Assembly (NCBI GenBank): GCA_026129685.1
Contig: JAHCHO010000006.1
Location: forward strand, 1 to 64,000
DNA length: 64,000 nucleotides
DNA from: Fimbriimonadaceae bacterium
GTDB lineage: Bacteria; Armatimonadota; Fimbriimonadia; Fimbriimonadales; Fimbriimonadaceae
Reading direction: 5' to 3'
Below the pieces are notes generated by a model. The model was not told the origin of the DNA. It searched no databases and was given only the letters and a program-made list of their open reading frames with translations. The position numbers and the translations under genes were made by a program. This document shows positions 48,220-57,600 of the stretch, piece by piece. How positions within the stretch are numbered: the stretch's first letter is position 1; each line of letters begins with the position of its first letter.

Positions 48220-49182
48220 TTACCCTTCGCCGCGCCGAGAGCGAAACTCCGCCGCCCGCTCTTGGAGATTCCTGAAGTAGTCCGTCTCGGTGATCTCCGC
48301 CACGTCCTTTGCCTTCTTCCCCGCGTCGATCTCGACCCGCAGTTCCCTAACTTGGCGCCGCAGGCTCTCTTCCCTGGCACGGACCTCGTCCGCCATCTGG
48401 GCGAACACCCTCGCCAATCCTCCGAGCGCGTCGTCGCGCCCTTTCACGCGGTCGAGCGAGCCTAACTGGAAAGCCCCTCGCTCCACCGCCCCCGCCGCCT
48501 CCGCGATCTGGGCCACCGCCTGCAGGTAGTCCAGTTCACGGTCCCGCGCCCGCTTTTTGCGCAGGGCCGCATCGAGCCGAGCCCGCAGGAGCACCGGGTT
48601 GAACGGCTTGGGTAGATAGTCTTCCGCCCCCGCCTCGATGCACCGGACCACGCTTGCTAGTTCGTCGAGCGCCGAAACCATCAGCACCGGCGTGTCCCGC
48701 GTCGCCGGATCTGCCTTCAGTCGCTCCAACGTGCCGTACCCGTCCAGATTCGGCATCATCACATCGAGCAGGATCGCGTCGAAATCGCCGCCCGCCGCGA
48801 GTTCGAGCGCCTCCAAACCGTCCTCGGCGGTCACGACCTCGTGGCCTTGGCGCACCAGGTGCCGGGCCAGCAGATCGCGGTTCTCGGCCAGGTCGTCCAC
48901 CGCTAGCAACCTCCCCGTCTCGGAAGGCGCGCGTTCGCTCGATTGCGGTACGCGGAGGCGCTCGGTTGCCGGCCCCCTGGACCCGTCTTCCTTCCGCGCC
49001 GCTTCACCCCCAAGCAGCTCTTCGATCATCGCCAGCAGACGGTAACCCGCGTCACGAACGCGAACCACGTCGTCCGCCAGGACGTCGTGGCGTTCGCGCA
49101 ACTCCTCCAGCACCATCTCGCTGTAGCCGAGGATGACGGTCAGGGGGGTCCGCAGTTCGTGGCGAAGGTTGGCAAGGTCCAT
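48220..49182 (-). CDS. HisKA-receiver-coiled-coil protein without HATPase
   Basis: The 320-residue protein starts directly in a HisKA dimerisation domain (MDLANLRHELRTPLTVILGY, phospho-site H8), has no ATPase boxes, then a receiver domain (about 90-210) with D140 in AILLDVMMPNLDGYG and a YLPKPFN lysine, and ends in a coiled coil. The tail has VFAQMADEVRAREESLRRQV and then ELRVEIDAGKKAKDVAEITE and TDYF, a pattern I know from cyanobacterial and other signalling proteins. It may be phosphorylated by another kinase or passed phosphate internally. It precedes the dacB-like gene by 10 bases. Confidence 0.8.
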   Translation of the reverse strand: MDLANLRHELRTPLTVILGYSEMVLEELRERHDVLADDVVRVRDAGYRLLAMIEELLGGEAARKEDGSRGPATERLRVPQSSERAPSETGRLLAVDDLAENRDLLARHLVRQGHEVVTAEDGLEALELAAGGDFDAILLDVMMPNLDGYGTLERLKADPATRDTPVLMVSALDELASVVRCIEAGAEDYLPKPFNPVLLRARLDAALRKKRARDRELDYLQAVAQIAEAAGAVERGAFQLGSLDRVKGRDDALGGLARVFAQMADEVRAREESLRRQVRELRVEIDAGKKAKDVAEITETDYFRNLQERAAEFRSRRGEG

Positions 49183-49207
49183 TGCGGTCCGCCCAAGGGT
49201 AGCGCAT

Positions 49208-50086
49208 TCAGCCCAGTCCGATCGCCACGATCCCCGCCAGAATCGCGGTCGCCGCGACGTACTTCGCCGCCCCCGAGGGTTCGCCGAACAACCGCGCCCC
49301 CGCGTACACGCTGAACACGACCGACGCTGCTCGCAAGGGCACGACTACCGACAACGGCGCCATCCCCATGGCGACCAGGATCAGCAGGTAGCCCCCCGCG
49401 CACGCCAGCCCCGCCCACCCTAGACGCGCCGGCGTCACCGCCGGGGGAGCGACCGCCCAACCCATTGCTCGCATCGCGAACGCTTGGAGGACAAAGCCCG
49501 CTCCGAACGAGAGGCTTAGGTACAGGGCTGGGTTTGCGTGCGCGATGCCCTGCTTGTCCACCACCAGATACCCGGCCGACGCGAAGCCGGCGACCACCGC
49601 CAACCAGGCCGCCCGGCCCGGCACGCGTCCCGTCCCCAACTCCAGACGCGCGATCGCCAACGTCGCCAGGATCACGACCAACATCCCGATCGAGGCGAGG
49701 GCGGAGGGTCGCTCGCCGTAGAGCCAGACCCCGGCCAGGCACGCCGCGGCCGGCGCCACGCCGCGCACGATCGGGTAGGCCCGCGAGATCTCCCCTAGCC
49801 GATAGCCGGTGCCCATCGCGCAGTAGTACAGCGCGTAGAAGATGCCGCTCCCCGTCGCGAAGAGAACCACCTTCGGATGAAACCGCCCTCCCAACACCAG
49901 CCCGATGGGCAGGGCCGCCAACGCCCCGACCCCCTGCATCCAGAGCGAAAAGCGCACTGGATCGTCTGCCGCCTTGACGAGACTGTTCCAGAGGAGATGC
50001 AACGCCGCCGAAACGAGCACCAACACGACGGCAACGGCCACGCGCCCGTGATACCCGTTCCCGGCCATGGGCGCGCTCTTCGTCAC
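49208..50086 (-). CDS. EamA/DMT-family transporter
   Basis: The 292-residue protein has about ten membrane helices arranged as two EamA repeats (first near 15-140, second near 155-290, e.g. YLLILVAMGMAPLSVVVPLR). DMT proteins export or import amino acids, nucleotides or other metabolites; the substrate cannot be deduced. The start is GTG 50086 or ATG 50068. It is probably cotranscribed with the HisKA-receiver gene 25 bases downstream. Confidence 0.85.
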   Translation of the reverse strand: MTKSAPMAGNGYHGRVAVAVVLVLVSAALHLLWNSLVKAADDPVRFSLWMQGVGALAALPIGLVLGGRFHPKVVLFATGSGIFYALYYCAMGTGYRLGEISRAYPIVRGVAPAAACLAGVWLYGERPSALASIGMLVVILATLAIARLELGTGRVPGRAAWLAVVAGFASAGYLVVDKQGIAHANPALYLSLSFGAGFVLQAFAMRAMGWAVAPPAVTPARLGWAGLACAGGYLLILVAMGMAPLSVVVPLRAASVVFSVYAGARLFGEPSGAAKYVAATAILAGIVAIGLG

Positions 50087-50383
50087 GTAATGGTCGCTTC
50101 GTCATCGCGCAGGTGACGGAAAGGCGACCCGTTTTCGATAGGCAGACGGTTACCTGCAAAAGCCACTCCATCATCACGGCGCCCGCGCGCGTTCTTTCGT
50201 CACCCAACGCGAGCGTTGGTTCCAAATCGCCGCCCCCCCCCACTCTCAGGGGGCGAACCGAGCCAGGGTCGACCAAGGATGCCGACCGGCACGGAGCGGC
50301 TCGAGTTGGGCCGGATAACGACCATCGGAACCACCCCAAAGGCGCTTACCGGTGGCTCGAACGAGTACGGGCAAGGCGTGTCC
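50087..50383. other. Intergenic region with no recognised gene
   Basis: This 297-base stretch lies between the DMT transporter start and the alpha/beta hydrolase stop. It holds a short hairpin (ccaacg/cgttgg, 50204-50219) and a run of nine C at about 50232-50241. No promoter, RNA or coding signal could be supported. Confidence 0.5.
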
Positions 50384-51091
50384 TTACGGCGGGAGGTGCT
50401 TCTCGAACCAGGTCACGGCCTCGTCCACCATCGCCGGCGTGACCTCGTGCCCGACGCCGGGGTAGGCGATGAACCGAAGGCGATCGGGGGCCACCATCGG
50501 GCGAAGCGCCTCGACCAGGGCGCGCGTCTGGCCGATGGGCAGCACCTCGTCGTCCTCGCCATTTTGCATCAGCAGCGCGCAGCGAGACAAACGATCTGGG
50601 TTCCGGAACGCGCAGCGAGCGGCGATTCGACTTCGATCGGGCTCGTCGACAAGGTCGGACCAGTAGCTGAAGGGCTGCGATATGACCGGGCAGGCGACGA
50701 CGATCCGCGGGTCTTCCGAGGCCATGCGGTAGGCGATGAAACCGCCCATCGAGATTCCGAAGATGCCGGCGCGCTCCACGCCAAGGTGGTCGAGCAAGGC
50801 GGTCAACTCGCGCAGCGCCGTCTCGACCACGGCGCCCATCGTCCTCCCGAAGTCCGACGCGAACCGATCTTCGAAGTCCGCCGGCTTCCGGAGCCCGTGG
50901 AGATCGGCCTCGGTCACGACAGCCCTGAACCCAGCCTCGGCGAAGCGGACGCCGTAGGGCGTCTCGGTCTCCAGGCTGCCGGTGTAGCCGTGTTGGACAA
51001 GGATGACGGGCCCACCGGGGCGGGCCGCGTTCGTCACGATCCGGTACGGGAGGTCGCCGAGACGGCGCTCTTCCACGTGGATGCCACTCAT
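50384..51091 (-). CDS. Alpha/beta hydrolase (dienelactone hydrolase/prolyl-oligopeptidase-like)
   Basis: The 235-residue cytosolic enzyme has a complete triad: serine in GIFGISMGGFIAYRMA, aspartate in LLMQNGEDDEVLPIG and histidine in YPGVGHEVTPAM. The VILVQHGYTGS segment supplies the oxyanion hole. It should cleave an ester or related bond; the substrate is unknown. ATG 51091 (MSGIHVEERRLG) is preferred over GTG 51100. It is divergent from mqnC. Confidence 0.85.
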   Translation of the reverse strand: MSGIHVEERRLGDLPYRIVTNAARPGGPVILVQHGYTGSLETETPYGVRFAEAGFRAVVTEADLHGLRKPADFEDRFASDFGRTMGAVVETALRELTALLDHLGVERAGIFGISMGGFIAYRMASEDPRIVVACPVISQPFSYWSDLVDEPDRSRIAARCAFRNPDRLSRCALLMQNGEDDEVLPIGQTRALVEALRPMVAPDRLRFIAYPGVGHEVTPAMVDEAVTWFEKHLPP

Positions 51092-51187
51092 CGCGGTCAC
51101 GCTACCCGAGTGCCGCGCACGTTCGGCGCCTCCCTAAAGCGCCCGGTACTGGGCCGAGGATTCCGCCGGGCAGACGGTAGAATCTTG

Positions 51188-52288
51188 ATGAAGATGGCCA
51201 CGATCACCCCGGAGCGTCCGGCGGACCTCACGATCGAGCAGATCGCGGACAAGGTGTTCGCGGACGAGCGGATCACCCCCACAGAAGCGCGCTTCCTCTT
51301 CGATCATCCGAACCTGATCGAACTGGCGACCCTCGCCAACCATCGCCGGCAGCGCAAGGTCCCCGGCAACACCGTCACCTACATCGTCGGCCGCATCCTG
51401 AACTACACGAACGTGTGCTGGGTGCGGTGCAAGTTCTGCGCGTTCTACCGGACGCCCGGTCACGACGAGGGATACCTCCTGAGCGACGACGAGATCTTTG
51501 CCAAGGTGCAGGACACGGTGGACCAGGGCGGCGTCGAGATCCTCTTCCAAGGCGGCCTCAACCCCAAACTGAAGATCGACTACTACGAGGAGACCTTCGC
51601 CAAGCTGACGGAACGGTTCCCGACCATCATCCTGCACGCGCTCAGCCCGGCGGAGATCATCTACATCGCCCATATTTCGAAGCTGAGCCTGCGCGACTGC
51701 CTCGCGCGCCTTAAGGCCGCGGGTCTGCACTCGATCCCCGGGGCGGGCGGCGAGATTCTGGTGGACCGGGTGCGCAAAATCATCGCCCCGTACAAGGACA
51801 CGACCGAAGAGTGGCTCGAATGCATGCGCACGGCGACCGAACTGGGCATCCGAAGCACCGCCTCGATGATGTTCGGGCACGTCGAGACCCTCGACGACCG
51901 CGTCGAGCACCTGACCCGCATCCGCGACCTCCAGGACGAGTGCGACCCGTTCCGGGCGTTTATCACCTGGAACTTCCAGCCCGAGGACACCAACCTGCCG
52001 ATCCCGCGCAAGGCGAGCGGGGCGGACTACCTGCGGACCTTGGCGGTTTCGCGCATCTTCCTCGACAACGTCGACAACCTGCAGCTTTCGATCCTGACCC
52101 AGGGTCCGAAAATCGCTCAAGTCGGCCTCGGTTACGGGGCGAACGACTTCGGCTCCGTGATGATCGAGGAGCAAGTGGTCTCGGCGAAGGGCAACAAGTT
52201 CATCCTGAACGCGGAGGAGTTCGAGCGCCTCATCCGTGACGCGGGCTACGAACCGCGCCGACGCAACACCCGGTACGAGCTCGTTTGA
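51188..52288 (+). CDS. mqnC: Cyclic dehypoxanthinyl futalosine synthase (radical SAM)
   Basis: MqnC cyclises dehypoxanthine futalosine in the futalosine pathway of menaquinone synthesis. The 366-residue protein has the radical SAM cluster C77-x3-C81-x2-C84 in TNVCWVRCKFCAFYRTPG and family segments QGGVEILFQGGLNP, LHALSPAEI, GLHSIPGAGGEILVD and STASMMFGHVE. ATG 51188 begins MKMATITPERPADLT; a second ATG lies two codons later. The long open frame upstream is not part of the gene. asd follows with a 3-base gap to its longest frame. Other mqn genes are not in the window. Confidence 0.95.
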   Translation: MKMATITPERPADLTIEQIADKVFADERITPTEARFLFDHPNLIELATLANHRRQRKVPGNTVTYIVGRILNYTNVCWVRCKFCAFYRTPGHDEGYLLSDDEIFAKVQDTVDQGGVEILFQGGLNPKLKIDYYEETFAKLTERFPTIILHALSPAEIIYIAHISKLSLRDCLARLKAAGLHSIPGAGGEILVDRVRKIIAPYKDTTEEWLECMRTATELGIRSTASMMFGHVETLDDRVEHLTRIRDLQDECDPFRAFITWNFQPEDTNLPIPRKASGADYLRTLAVSRIFLDNVDNLQLSILTQGPKIAQVGLGYGANDFGSVMIEEQVVSAKGNKFILNAEEFERLIRDAGYEPRRRNTRYELV

Positions 52289-52329
52289 CCCATCTCCCGA
52301 CGCGGCGGATCGGGTATGAACCTGCTTCC

Positions 52330-53361
52330 GTGACCAGGAATCTGACGGTCGCCATCGTAGGCGCGACGGGCGCGGTCGGCGTCGAACTGATCCGACTTCT
52401 CGAAGCGGGCGAGTTGCCCGTCGGTGAGCTTCGCTTGCTCGCCAGCGCCCGATCCGTCGGCAAAACGCTTCCGTTTCGGGGCCTTCTTCTGCCCGTGGAC
52501 GCCACCTGTGACGGGGCGTTCGCCGGCGTAGACCTCGCCTTTTTCAGCGCGGGGGCAAGCCGCTCGCAAGCGTTCGCGCCCGTCGCGGTGAGGCACGGGG
52601 CGACGGTGGTGGACAACTCGAGCGCGTTCCGGATGGACCCGGACGTGCCCCTCGTCGTGCCCGAGATCAACTTCCACGCGATCCAGGATCGGCACCGTAT
52701 CATCGCCAATCCGAACTGCAGCGCGATCATCCTCCTGATGGCGGTCGCTCCGTTGCGCGCCCTCGGCCGGATTCGACGGATCATCGTCAGCACCTACCAG
52801 AGCGCGAGCGGAGCCGGCGCGGCGGCGATGGAGGAACTTCGAAGCCAGACCGCTACCGTGCTGGCGGGCGGCGAGGCACGACCGGAAGTGTTCGACCAGC
52901 CGATCGCCTTCAACTTGTTCAGCCACAACACCCCCATCGGGGTCGACGGCTACAACGGCGAGGAGACCAAGGTGATCGAGGAGACTCGCAAGATCCTGGA
53001 GGCGCCCGACCTCGGCGTCAACGTAACTTGCGTCCGAGTGCCGGTGATGCGGGCGCACAGCGAATCGATCACGGTCGAGTTCGACGACGTCGCACCGAGC
53101 GTTGACGCGGTCCGCGAGGTCCTGGCGGGTTCGCCCGGCGTCCGGATCGTCGACGACCGCGTCGCCAATCGCTTTCCCACTCCGCTCGAGGCATCGGGCG
53201 GGCACGACGTTCTGGTGGGCCGAATTCGGCCCGATCTTTCCAGCCCGCGCGCGATCTGCCTGTTCGCGGCGGGGGATCAGCTCCTCAAGGGCGCGGCGCT
53301 GAACGCGGTGCAGATCGCCGAGCGGCTCATGCCGCTCCGGGTCGCGCCGGTATCCGTGTGA
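52330..53361 (+). CDS. asd: Aspartate-semialdehyde dehydrogenase
   Basis: Asd makes aspartate semialdehyde for lysine/diaminopimelate, threonine and methionine synthesis. From GTG 52330 the 343-residue protein begins [20 protein letters not shown] (NADP-binding GATGAVG), with active-site C130 in ANPNCSAI and the substrate-binding histidine in [11 protein letters not shown]. Residues [10 protein letters not shown] fit the family. It lies between mqnC and ilvC on the same strand. Confidence 0.96.
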   Translation: MTRNLTVAIVGATGAVGVELIRLLEAGELPVGELRLLASARSVGKTLPFRGLLLPVDATCDGAFAGVDLAFFSAGASRSQAFAPVAVRHGATVVDNSSAFRMDPDVPLVVPEINFHAIQDRHRIIANPNCSAIILLMAVAPLRALGRIRRIIVSTYQSASGAGAAAMEELRSQTATVLAGGEARPEVFDQPIAFNLFSHNTPIGVDGYNGEETKVIEETRKILEAPDLGVNVTCVRVPVMRAHSESITVEFDDVAPSVDAVREVLAGSPGVRIVDDRVANRFPTPLEASGGHDVLVGRIRPDLSSPRAICLFAAGDQLLKGAALNAVQIAERLMPLRVAPVSV

Positions 53362-53417
53362 ACCATCGGACGCCCACTGACGAGTGCCCTGGGCGGTTCC
53401 CGACGAAGGAGGACCGA

Positions 53418-54413
53418 ATGACCACGATCTATCACGAGGACGACGCGAATCCCGCTTGGATCCGCTCTTCGAAGGTGGCCGTCATCGGCTACGGCAGTCA
53501 GGGCCACGCCCACGCGCTCAACCTGCGCGACAGCGGCGTCGACGTTCGGGTCGCCCTCCACGCCGAAAGCAAAAGCCGAGACAGGGCGCGAGAGGCGGGG
53601 TTCGAGGTCCCCACCGTCGCGGAGGCGGCCAGGTGGGCGGACGCGCTCATGTTCTGCACGCCGGACGTGACGATGGGAGACGTCTATCGCGAGTTCGTCG
53701 CGCCCAACCTGCGGCCCGGGCAACTTCTCCTGTTCGCCCACGGTTTCAGCGTCCACTACGGACTGATCGAAGCGCCCGCGTTCGTGGACGTGGCCATGGT
53801 CGCGCCGAAGGGCCCGGGGCATCGGTTGCGCGCGGAGTTCGCGCGCGGTTCGGGGCTGTTCGCCCTCGTCGCCGTCCAGCAAGACGCCTCGGGCCGGGCG
53901 CTGGAACGGACCCTGTCCTACGCCTGGGGCATCGGTTGCGCCCGACTGGGGATGCTCGAAACCACGTTCAAGGAGGAGACGGAGACCGACCTTTTCGGTG
54001 AACAAGCGGTGCTCTGCGGCGGCATTTCCGCCCTCGTCAAGGCGGGATTCGAGACGCTGGTCGAGGCCGGCTACCGGCCGGAGGCGGCCTACTTCGAGTG
54101 CTTGCACGAGACGAAGCTGATCGTCGACCTTCTGTACGAGGGTGGACTGAGCCACATGACCCGGGCGATCTCGGATACCGCCGAGTGGGGTGCCTATACG
54201 GCGGGACCCCGGGTGATCAACGACGAGTCGCGAAAGGCGATGCGAGAACTGCTGGCGGAGATTCAGAGCGGCGAGTTCACCCGCAAATGGATCGCGGAGG
54301 ACCGGGCCGGACGACCCAACATGGCGCGCTGTCGAGAGCAAGACGCCGAGCATCCGGTCGAAGAGGTCGGGCGGCGCCTGAGGGTAATCATGCGCCTCGG
54401 GCATTCCCGGTAG
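53418..54413 (+). CDS. ilvC: Ketol-acid reductoisomerase
   Basis: IlvC isomerises and reduces acetolactate in valine, leucine and isoleucine synthesis with NAD(P)H and Mg2+. The 331-residue class I enzyme has the nucleotide loop [19 protein letters not shown] (24-29 is GYGSQG), K131 in VAPKGPGH and the metal ligands in [19 protein letters not shown] 53418 follows aaggagg, confirming the start. ilvB/ilvN and ilvD are not adjacent. A hairpin after the stop separates it from the convergent lipoprotein gene. Confidence 0.96.
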   Translation: MTTIYHEDDANPAWIRSSKVAVIGYGSQGHAHALNLRDSGVDVRVALHAESKSRDRAREAGFEVPTVAEAARWADALMFCTPDVTMGDVYREFVAPNLRPGQLLLFAHGFSVHYGLIEAPAFVDVAMVAPKGPGHRLRAEFARGSGLFALVAVQQDASGRALERTLSYAWGIGCARLGMLETTFKEETETDLFGEQAVLCGGISALVKAGFETLVEAGYRPEAAYFECLHETKLIVDLLYEGGLSHMTRAISDTAEWGAYTAGPRVINDESRKAMRELLAEIQSGEFTRKWIAEDRAGRPNMARCREQDAEHPVEEVGRRLRVIMRLGHSR

Positions 54414-54434
54414 CTCTGGTCATCGGAGCGCCTT

Positions 54435-54460
54435 GGGGGGCCGGATGCTGCCGGCCCCCC
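54435..54460. terminator. Bidirectional hairpin between ilvC and lipoprotein genes
   Basis: A perfect 10-bp stem (ggggggccgg 54435-54444 with ccggcccccc 54451-54460, 6-nt loop) lies between two convergent stop codons. No T-run follows on either strand. Confidence 0.6.
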
Positions 54461-54468
54461 ACCGACGC

Positions 54469-54708
54469 TCAGCGAGGTCCCTTGCCCGGGGGCGGCTCCG
54501 CCGGAGCCGGACCGCCATCCTTGGGGGCGCCGCTCGCCGCCGGAGCGGAGTTCATCCGTGCGACTTCCTCGGGCGTCAGTTCGCGGCTGAGGTTGTTGCG
54601 CAGGGCACGGTCCTCGTCCTTGCTAAGGGACGAGCCGCCCTGGTTGCATCCGCCCATCGCGGCGAGCACGGCGGCGAGCAGCCCCCATCGGACAAGGTCG
54701 CGGGTCAC
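54469..54708 (-). CDS. Small lipoprotein paired with a prepilin gene
   Basis: The 79-residue protein from GTG 54708 has a lipoprotein signal (VRWGLLAAVLAAMGGCNQGG; the lipobox is AMGGC) and a tail with a short helix (LSRELTPEEVARMNSA) ending in Pro/Gly-rich PAPAEPPPGKGPR. The acylated cysteine implies processing by Lsp and Lnt. It starts 2 bases after the prepilin stop. The prepilin/lipoprotein order and Pro-rich end match the 39.6 kb pair. Confidence 0.75.
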   Translation of the reverse strand: MTRDLVRWGLLAAVLAAMGGCNQGGSSLSKDEDRALRNNLSRELTPEEVARMNSAPAASGAPKDGGPAPAEPPPGKGPR

Positions 54709-54710
54709 GG

Positions 54711-55634
54711 CTACGGAACCTCCGGGGCCGCGTAGGCGAGGTACTTGGCGCCGCTAGGCGCGGTGACGGACTTCGAGTGCATCGCGAGCCACAGTTGCGC
54801 CTTGGCGTGCCCGTCGGTGAAGACGCTCACGTTGGTGCCCTTGGGCCAAGTCTGGAGGGAGGCGACGCTGGTCGGATAGATGCCCGCGTCCTGTCCACCC
54901 GCCCCGATGCGGGCCGCCGGACCGGTCACCATGTTCATGTCGCCGTACAGGTTGAACACGCCGTCGCCCCAGTAGCGGAAACACTCGTCCGGGTTCCAGT
55001 CGTGGTGCCATTGGGCGCCCATCGCGTTCGACTGGGTGATCAGAACGGTCTCGGCGATGCGGGCCACCTGGGTCTGGGTCAAGGACGGGTACGAGTCCTT
55101 GAAGCCGTAGCTGGCCCAGCTCATCCACTGGGTGGTGTCCTTCCAGACGCCGCCGACGCCTTCGCGAACCCACCGCTCACCGTTGGTGATCTCGTTTCGC
55201 GTTCGAGCGTTGTAGGCGCCAAAAGCGCAACCGCTCGTGTCGGTATCGACCTGCGGGCACCAGCTGGAGGCGTTGCGGCGCGGCAGCATCGTCCACTGGC
55301 TGTTCAGCACCATGGGATTGTCCGTGATCTTCGCGGGGCTGAAGGTGTCCATCACGATGTCGATGTTCTTGATGTACGGCTCGATCAGGACCATGAAGGA
55401 AGGCATGTTCCAGCCACCGTTGAAACCGGCGGTGGGGCTGAACATATCGTCGTAATCGCTCGCGTACATGATCGCGCCAAGCCCCAACTGCTTGGCGTTC
55501 GAGATGATGGTGGCCTTCTTGGCGGCGACTTTCGCCTGGGCGAACACCGGGAAGAGGATGGCGGCGAGAATCGCGATGATCGCGATCACGACGAGCAGTT
55601 CGATCAGCGTAAACGCTCTTCGGTGAGCTTTCAT
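54711..55634 (-). CDS. Prepilin-type N-terminal methylation-domain protein (type II pseudopilin-like)
   Basis: The 307-residue protein from ATG 55634 begins [21 protein letters not shown] with cleavage expected before F8, followed by the Armatimonadota-type [20 protein letters not shown]. The globular part is long and aromatic (WQYHHDWN-like [18 protein letters not shown]) and has a [13 protein letters not shown] near the C-terminus, comparable to the ADGHAG of the other prepilin. The ATG overlaps the stop of the upstream regulator gene as ATGA, so translation is coupled. Confidence 0.88.
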   Translation of the reverse strand: MKAHRRAFTLIELLVVIAIIAILAAILFPVFAQAKVAAKKATIISNAKQLGLGAIMYASDYDDMFSPTAGFNGGWNMPSFMVLIEPYIKNIDIVMDTFSPAKITDNPMVLNSQWTMLPRRNASSWCPQVDTDTSGCAFGAYNARTRNEITNGERWVREGVGGVWKDTTQWMSWASYGFKDSYPSLTQTQVARIAETVLITQSNAMGAQWHHDWNPDECFRYWGDGVFNLYGDMNMVTGPAARIGAGGQDAGIYPTSVASLQTWPKGTNVSVFTDGHAKAQLWLAMHSKSVTAPSGAKYLAYAAPEVP

Positions 55635-56836
55635 TGAGTTTGTGCGTCTCCTTGCCGGCCGCAAGGGCTGGCGGTTCGGTCCGCCTTCGGCGGGGCGGTC
55701 GTCTCGCGAACGACGAGCGGCGCCTCGAGCAGAACATAGCGACGAGGTAGGTCCGGATCGCCCCTTTCAGCGATGCGGCGCAACAGAAGTTGGGCGGCAA
55801 GCTCGCCCATGCGGCGGAAATTCTGGTGGGCGCTGGTCAGGTGTCCGCCACCCGGCAACCAGCGCAACAGCCCGTCAAAACCTACGACCGAAACGTCTCC
55901 GGGAGTTACAATGCCGAGCCGAGTGAGCGCGTCCAGGGCACCCAGCGCGAGCGAGTCGTTGATGCAGAAGAGCGCCGTAGGACGGGTCGCCTCCGCGAAA
56001 ACCGGCGCCAACGCCCGTCGGTAGGCGTCCGCGTCGGACTCGCCTTCCTGGGGCGAGAACACCGCGACCGGAACGTGGCCATCACCCGTCGCCCGCCGAA
56101 AGCCCTCGACCCGGTCCCGCACGCTCGACGCGGAGTCGCGGTTCGATAGGATCGCGGTGTGCCGGTGCCCAAGCCGCTTGAGGAACTCGGCCACCTCGGC
56201 CGCCGCCCCGACGTTGTCCGTACTGACGACGTCGCCGACCCAGCCCATGGGAGGCTCGCGATCTATGAAGACCACCGGGAGCCGGGCTTCCCGGCACTTG
56301 GCCAGGGGGGCCATGATCTCTTGCTCGCCGAGCGGCCAGACGAGGGCGCCGGCGCACGCGTCGTCTTGGGACAACGAATCGAGGAACCTGACTTCGTCGC
56401 TCAGCGCCCCGTCCCAGTCGTCATCGCGACGGGGCGTGCCGACGACCAGGCGATAGTCGGACCCCTGCAACCCGTCTTGGATTCCTCGGAACACCGCCGA
56501 GGCGACGTAGTCGCTGGTGGATGGCCAGAGCCAAACGTTGATATGGTCCGCTTTGGTACGATCCGCTGCCTTGGGGCGTCCGGCGACGATCGGGCGGCAC
56601 CTTGGTTGTGCGACGACCCATCCTTCGCGTACGAGCACGTCGACGGCCTGCCGGGTGACCCCTCGGCTGACCCCAAAGCGAGCGGCAAGAGCGCGTTCCG
56701 CCTCGAGAGGCCGACCTTGAACAAGGCCGCCTTGGCGAATCTCCTTCCGAATGGACTCGGCGACCGAAGCGACGAGCGGACTGATTTTGTGTACCAACAA
56801 GGACCACACTGCCCGAATACGGGCCAACGACTGCAT
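55631..56836 (-). CDS. GntR-headed, LacI-type sugar-sensor transcription regulator (AraR-like)
   Basis: The 401-residue regulator joins a GntR winged helix (about 15-80, [20 protein letters not shown]) to a LacI/periplasmic-binding-protein sensor (about 95-385) with [57 protein letters not shown] and DVSVVGFDG. This is the build of AraR-type repressors, which sense a sugar or similar ligand. ATG 56836 follows ggagg at 7 bases. The gene is the first of an operon with the prepilin and lipoprotein genes, an odd regulator-pilin pairing. Confidence 0.9.
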   Translation of the reverse strand: MQSLARIRAVWSLLVHKISPLVASVAESIRKEIRQGGLVQGRPLEAERALAARFGVSRGVTRQAVDVLVREGWVVAQPRCRPIVAGRPKAADRTKADHINVWLWPSTSDYVASAVFRGIQDGLQGSDYRLVVGTPRRDDDWDGALSDEVRFLDSLSQDDACAGALVWPLGEQEIMAPLAKCREARLPVVFIDREPPMGWVGDVVSTDNVGAAAEVAEFLKRLGHRHTAILSNRDSASSVRDRVEGFRRATGDGHVPVAVFSPQEGESDADAYRRALAPVFAEATRPTALFCINDSLALGALDALTRLGIVTPGDVSVVGFDGLLRWLPGGGHLTSAHQNFRRMGELAAQLLLRRIAERGDPDLPRRYVLLEAPLVVRETTAPPKADRTASPCGRQGDAQTQ

Positions 56837-56905
56837 GTTACGACCTCCGTCATGACAAAGTCAAGCCTTCACGGACCGGAACCGTTACCCACAGACGCGA
56901 TGGGT

Positions 56906-56920
56906 GGACCGAACCGGTCC
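56906..56920. promoter_or_regulatory. Inverted repeat upstream of the regulator, candidate operator
   Basis: In the 56837-57046 intergenic region a 6-bp inverted repeat (ggaccg/cggtcc, 56906-56911 and 56915-56920) lies about 70 bases before the regulator start. It could be an autoregulatory site. Otherwise that stretch holds nothing recognised. A gtcatgac palindrome lies at 56849-56856. Confidence 0.25.
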
Positions 56921-57046
56921 AACAAGACCAAACGGCCCCCGTGGACCGTGGCGAGCCGTCTGCCGCGCTTGGGGTAGCGCAGGGCGACTCAACGAACCCA
57001 CGGTCCGATTGGGTAAACCGCACGCGTTCACCGGAGGTTCGATGCC

Positions 57047-57529
57047 ATGGACGTGCCGTCCGTACTGAAAGGCCAGTACCATGCCTCGCTCGCGATGTTG
57101 CGGCAGACGATCGAACGTTGCCCGGACGCGCTTTGGACCGAGGGCGCCGAGCGACGGGGGTTCTGGCGCATCGTCTACCACACGCTCTTCTTCACCGATC
57201 TCTACCTCCAGCCGAAAGAGTCCGACTTCCGGCCTTGGCCGAACCATCGTGCCGACGCTCCCGACCTTGGGGACGAGGGTCCTCCCGCCGTCTGCGACCC
57301 GTACACGAAGAAAGAGCTTCTGGATTACCTTGCGGACCTCGATGCGCGCATCGATGCGGGCGTCGATCGCCTAGACCTCGAAACGGCGGATTGCGGGTTC
57401 TATTGGTACGACATTCCAAAGCTCGACCATCAGGTGATGAACGTTCGCCACGTTCAGCAACACGTGGGCCAACTCACCGAGCGGCTGTTCGCGGCGGGGG
57501 TGGACCTGGACTGGATGGGTAAGCGCTGA
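57047..57529 (+). CDS. DinB-like protein
   Basis: The 160-residue four-helix-bundle protein matches the DinB/YfiT-type metalloenzyme fold. Three metal-binding histidines are visible: H45 in IVYHTLFF, and H135 and H139 in VRHVQQHVGQL. Some members are thiol transferases, but the partner thiol here is unknown. ATG 57047. It is alone between the regulator and the S9 peptidase. Confidence 0.8.
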   Translation: MDVPSVLKGQYHASLAMLRQTIERCPDALWTEGAERRGFWRIVYHTLFFTDLYLQPKESDFRPWPNHRADAPDLGDEGPPAVCDPYTKKELLDYLADLDARIDAGVDRLDLETADCGFYWYDIPKLDHQVMNVRHVQQHVGQLTERLFAAGVDLDWMGKR

Positions 57530-57560
57530 GCCGGGGACGAATCCGTCCTCGACCCGGCTC
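57528..57560 (+). terminator. Hairpin after the DinB-like gene
   Basis: gagccggg (57528-57535) pairs with cccggctc (57553-57560), and the loop contains a second small gac/gtc stem. The left arm overlaps the stop codon. There is no T-run, so termination is tentative. Confidence 0.35.
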
Positions 57561-57600
57561 GTCGATCGAGTCCTTTCGCGGGTAGATTCGATGGCGAGCC

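Noticed and set aside
50216-51187. Upstream extension of mqnC by about 320 codons
   Set aside because: The extension is antisense to the alpha/beta hydrolase, which has an intact catalytic triad; MqnC normally starts near 51188.
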